Shown here: positions 59,454 to 64,000 of the stretch, one piece after another | How the letters are laid out: each line of letters opens with the position of its first letter | How positions within the stretch are numbered: position 1 is the first letter of the stretch | Assembly (NCBI RefSeq): GCF_003254525.1 | Contig: NZ_QFYS01000004.1 | Span: 1-64,000 of the forward strand | Direction: 5' to 3' | Length of the DNA: 64,000 nucleotides | Source: Phenylobacterium kunshanense | GTDB taxonomy: Bacteria > Pseudomonadota > Alphaproteobacteria > Caulobacterales > Caulobacteraceae | Notes under the pieces: generated by a model | The model's input: the letters and a program-made list of their open reading frames with translations, nothing else | Database searches by the model: none | Told to the model about the DNA's origin: nothing | Position numbers and translations under genes: made by a program

Positions 59454-60940
59454 GCGTTCAGTCGCTCACCGCCCTCGAGGCGGAGGTCATGGACTGGCTG
59501 GCCCCGCGCGGCGAGCGGCGGGTGGACACGGCCTGCGCCCATGTCTTCCTGGGCCCAGAGACCGCCTGGAAGATGAAGCGCCACGCCGACCTGGGCTACG
59601 CCGACTTCTCCACCCTGGGCCAGCGCAAGTGGGCCCTGGACCGGGAACTGGAGTTCAACAGGCCCGGGGCGCCGGACATCTACCGCGCCGTGCGCCGGAT
59701 CACGCGCGAGCCGGGCGGCGAACTGGCGCTGGATGGCGGCGGCGAGCCCGTCGACTACGTCCTCGAAATGCGCCGCTTCGACGACCGCGGCGTGCTGGCC
59801 GCCCAGCCCGAGGCGGTCGACGGCGACCTGGCCGAGGCCCTGGGCCGGATGGTCGCCGGCTATCATGCCAGGGCGCCGCTGCGTCCGGCCGGCGGCCTGA
59901 CAGCCCTCTCGTTCACCGTCGGGTCGAACGCCCAGCTCCTGCGCGAGACCTGCCAGGGGCTGGACCAGGCTCGCGTCGAGACGATGGTCGCCCTGACCGA
60001 GGCCGAGCTGGAGCGCCAGGCGCCGCTGCTGGCCCATCGTTCCGCGAGCGGTTTCGCGCGGCGCTGCCACGGGGACCTGCACCTGGGGAACATCCTGCTG
60101 GAGAACGGCCGGCCGGTGCTGTTCGACTGCATCGAGTTCAACGACCTGCTGTCGGATCTCGACGTCCTCTACGACATCGCCTTCCTGCTCATGGATCTCG
60201 ACTTCCGGGGCCGGCGGGACGCCGGCGTCCGCGCGCTGTCCGGCTATCTCGACGAGGCCGCGCGCAGCTTCCCGCCCGAGATGTGGGAGGGCCTCGCCGC
60301 CCTGCCGCTGATGCTCTCCACCCGCGCCGCCGTTCGGGCGCACGTCACCGCCCACTCGAACGATCCCGCCACCGCGCGCGCCTATGTGGAGGCGGCCATC
60401 GCCCACCTGTCGCCGCAGCCGCCGATGCTGGCGGCCGTGGGCGGGCTGTCCGGCTCGGGCAAGTCGCACTTCGCCCGCGCCGCCGCGCCACTGATGGGCG
60501 CCTCGCCGGGCGCCGTGATCCTGCGGACCGACGAGGTGAGGAAGCGACTGGCGGGCATGGCGCCGACCCAGCCGCTGCCCCGCGAGGCCTATACGCCGGA
60601 GGCGCAGGGGCGCGCCTATGACGAGATGTTCGACAATGCCCGCGCCCTGCTGAGGGCCGGTCGTGCGGTGGTGCTGGACGCCACCTTCCTGGACCCCGCC
60701 CTGCGCGGCCGCGCGCATGCCCTGGCCGCCGAGTGCGGCGTGCCGTTCCGCGGCGCCTGGATGGATGCGCCGCTCGCGGTGCTGGAGGCGCGCGTCGCCG
60801 GGCGCACCGGCGACGCCTCGGATGCGACGGTGCAGGTGCTGCGCGACCAGGCCGCCCGGCTCACCGAACCGCCGGGCTGGCCGCACGTGGACGCCACGGC
60901 GCCTTCAAGTGCGACCGCGCGGGCGTGGCTGGACGCCTGA
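59450..60940 (+). CDS. APH-type phosphotransferase / AAA kinase fusion
   Basis: The 496-aa protein has two parts. Residues 1-320 are an aminoglycoside-phosphotransferase-like fold with catalytic loop HGDLHLGN (207-214) and D of FDCIEF. Residues 325-496 are a P-loop kinase (GLSGSGKS 332-339, then [24 protein letters not shown]). It is a known bifunctional family in proteobacteria with unknown substrate. The TTG at 59450 overlaps pdxH (TTGA), and the coupling suggests joint expression with PLP synthesis, which may not be functional. Confidence 0.88.
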   Translation: MSVQSLTALEAEVMDWLAPRGERRVDTACAHVFLGPETAWKMKRHADLGYADFSTLGQRKWALDRELEFNRPGAPDIYRAVRRITREPGGELALDGGGEPVDYVLEMRRFDDRGVLAAQPEAVDGDLAEALGRMVAGYHARAPLRPAGGLTALSFTVGSNAQLLRETCQGLDQARVETMVALTEAELERQAPLLAHRSASGFARRCHGDLHLGNILLENGRPVLFDCIEFNDLLSDLDVLYDIAFLLMDLDFRGRRDAGVRALSGYLDEAARSFPPEMWEGLAALPLMLSTRAAVRAHVTAHSNDPATARAYVEAAIAHLSPQPPMLAAVGGLSGSGKSHFARAAAPLMGASPGAVILRTDEVRKRLAGMAPTQPLPREAYTPEAQGRAYDEMFDNARALLRAGRAVVLDATFLDPALRGRAHALAAECGVPFRGAWMDAPLAVLEARVAGRTGDASDATVQVLRDQAARLTEPPGWPHVDATAPSSATARAWLDA

Positions 60941-61021
60941 ACCGCCGTGCTGCGTTGCGAAAGCGGCGCGGCCTGACTAAGCGTAATCCCAAGTAACAAC
61001 TGATAACCCGGGAGACGCTCG

Positions 61022-62664
<1,643 letters not shown>

Positions 62665-62668
<4 letters not shown>

Positions 62669-63183
62669 TCCAGCTCGTCGAGGCGCTGCCGACGGACCAC
62701 GACGCCATCATCGCGCTCACAAACCGCGCCTACCGCCAGGCCGAGGGCCAGACAGACTGGAAGGTCGAGGACCTGGTCGCCGGCCAGCGCATCGACGCCT
62801 CGCTGCTGGCCGATGACCTGGCGCAGCCCGGCGCGGTGCTGCTGATCGCCCGGGACGCCGTGGGCGAGCACGTGGGCCACGTCCGCCTGGACGCCGGCGA
62901 GGGCGGCGCCTGGTACCTCTCCATGCTGACGGTCCGTCCCGACCGCCAGGACGGGGGCCTTGGCCGGGCGGTGCTCGAGGCGGCGGAAGACTATGCCCGC
63001 GCACACGGCGCCCGACGCATGCAGATGTCGGTGCTGCACGCGCGGGAGGCGCTGATCGCCTGGTACGGCCGTCGCGGGTACGGGAAGACCGGAGAGACCA
63101 AGCCCTTTCCCTACGGCGACGCCCGCTTCGGCACGCCGACGCGGGAGGGGCTGTATTTCGAGGTGCTGGAGAAGGCGCTGTAG
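62665..63183 (+). CDS. GNAT family N-acetyltransferase
   Basis: The 172-aa protein has a GNAT core: LSMLTVRPDRQDGGLGRAVLEAAEDYAR (acetyl-CoA loop) and WYGRRGYGKTGETKPFPYG. The GTG at 62665 overlaps the acyl-CoA ligase stop (GTGA). It may acetylate a small amine. It ends 20 bases before the convergent MBL gene. No more precise role can be given. Confidence 0.85.
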
Positions 63184-63205
63184 AGGGCGGCCTGTCCGCG
63201 CCGGC

Positions 63206-64000
63206 CTACGCCAGCGCGTAGACGCTGTCCGGGCCAGGCTCTCCGTCCGCCGTCAGCACGCCCTGGCGCACCAGGTGGATCATGCCCCCCAGCATCGATC
63301 GCGCCGCCGCCGGATGCAGGCGGGAGTCCACATCGGCGTAGAGCCGCGGGACCAGCTCGTTGATCCGCGCCGGCCCCGCCCTCAGCGCCTCCGTGATCTG
63401 GTCCAGCCGCTCCTGCCGGTGTTCGGCATAGGCGAGAATGAAGGCGTCGACCTCGCGGATCGGCGGGCCGTGCGTCGGCCACAACGCATCGAACCCGCGC
63501 GCGCGGATCGCCTCCAGGCTTTCCAGATAGTCGGTCATGTCGCCGTCGGGCGGCGTGATCACGGTGGTGGACCAGCCCATGATGTGGTCGCCCGAGAAGC
63601 AGGCGTTCTCCTCCGGCAGGGCGAAGCAGAGGTGATTGGACGTGTGGCCCGGCGTAGGGATCGCCTCGAGCGTCCAGCCCGGCCCCGAGATCGTCCCGCC
63701 GCCGCACAGCGACACATCGGGTTGGAACGACAGGTCGTGACCCGCCTCCATCTTCACCCCGCCGTCGTCCTCGTCGTGCGCGGCCACGGCGCAGCCGTAG
63801 ATCGTCGCGCCCGTGCGCGCCTTGAGCGGGCCCGCGAGCGGCGAGTGGTCGGAGTGGTGGTGGGTGATGACGATGTGCGTCACCCGCTCGCCCGCGACGG
63901 CCTCCAGGATCGCCTCCAGGTGCGCCGGATCGTCAGGCCCTGGGTCGATCACGGCCACCTCGCCCCGGCCGACGATGTAGGTCCCCGTCCCCTTGAAGGT
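63206..64000 (-). CDS. MBL-fold hydrolase, LACTB2-like, 5' end outside the window
   Basis: The frame is open to the window edge and encodes at least 265 residues. It contains the MBL motif THHHSDH, GHTSNH, and GDHIMGWS for metal and nucleotide or RNA binding, as in human LACTB2-like endoribonucleases and related hydrolases. The last bases of the window continue the frame upstream with TFKGTGTYIVG, so the true start lies beyond 64000. A C-terminal helical bundle (ARINELVPRLYADVDSRLH) is present. Confidence 0.88.
   Translation of the reverse strand, partial: TFKGTGTYIVGRGEVAVIDPGPDDPAHLEAILEAVAGERVTHIVITHHHSDHSPLAGPLKARTGATIYGCAVAAHDEDDGGVKMEAGHDLSFQPDVSLCGGGTISGPGWTLEAIPTPGHTSNHLCFALPEENACFSGDHIMGWSTTVITPPDGDMTDYLESLEAIRARGFDALWPTHGPPIREVDAFILAYAEHRQERLDQITEALRAGPARINELVPRLYADVDSRLHPAAARSMLGGMIHLVRQGVLTADGEPGPDSVYALA

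Overview
The window is about 69% GC, densely coding, and shows no insertion sequence, prophage, CRISPR array or rRNA. Gene content (FeoAB, thiC behind a TPP riboswitch, Coq7-type ubiquinone hydroxylase, a globin-coupled chemoreceptor, PEP-CTERM protein, tyrosine and xenobiotic catabolism, many GTG/TTG starts and 4-base stop/start overlaps) points to an alphaproteobacterium of the Caulobacteraceae. A Phenylobacterium-like genome is my best guess; this is inference from gene content, not a database match.

Layout. 1-900: end of a truncated gene, a GC hairpin, then two small hydrophobic peptides (30 and 31 aa) with similar C-termini, each followed by a hairpin, with a repeated dyad motif between them. 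915-6130: HNH endonuclease; a TetR regulator divergent from a haloalkane dehalogenase and a DUF1330 gene; a secreted protein; a sulfatase; a small membrane protein. The TetR/dehalogenase divide and the sulfatase upstream region share a 23-bp operator-like sequence. 6131-10401: PEP-CTERM protein, a small zinc-ribbon-like protein, an HxlR regulator divergent from a CMD-family protein across a nested palindrome, then coq7, dsbB and a DedA-like protein. 10541-15534: a compact tyrosine/homogentisate operon (hpd, isoaspartyl peptidase, hmgA-like, small unknown, fumarylacetoacetase-type hydrolase, MarR). 15541-19163: feoAB, tRNA-Leu(CAA) and a cyclase-family hydrolase. 19316-25039: sugar transferase, DMT exporter, TPR and metalloprotease genes, racemase, D-cysteine desulfhydrase, lipoprotein.

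25168-34535: TPP riboswitch and thiC, a cytochrome c lipoprotein, a YbbAP-like ABC exporter divergent from tesA, a CBS protein, a cytochrome P450 and a secreted protein. 34830-38700: signalling genes: an atypical receiver with Glu at the phospho-acceptor position plus a possible CheE-like partner, a MarR regulator, an AT-rich island, a globin-coupled chemoreceptor and a CheY. 38857-47352: oxidoreductase, a non-coding stretch with a strong terminator, alpha/beta hydrolase, TylF-like methyltransferase, metY, argS, ispH. 47349-48265: Doc toxin with AbrB antitoxin, plus a second AbrB-type antitoxin without a toxin. 48347-52150: thrB, rnhA, a MarR with a 32-bp palindrome, a degenerate RNase HI-like protein probably starting at CTG, and an M20 peptidase. 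52212-64000: serine hydrolase, MBL-fold enzyme, enoyl-CoA hydratase, SDR, acetyltransferases, DnaJ-like protein, pdxH, an APH/kinase fusion, acyl-CoA ligase, and a second MBL gene cut by the window end.

Most genes are ordinary. The least explained parts are the paralogous mini-peptides at 315-717, the shared TetR operator, the degenerate RNase H paralogue, the duplicated AbrB antitoxin and the stretch at 40000-40534.
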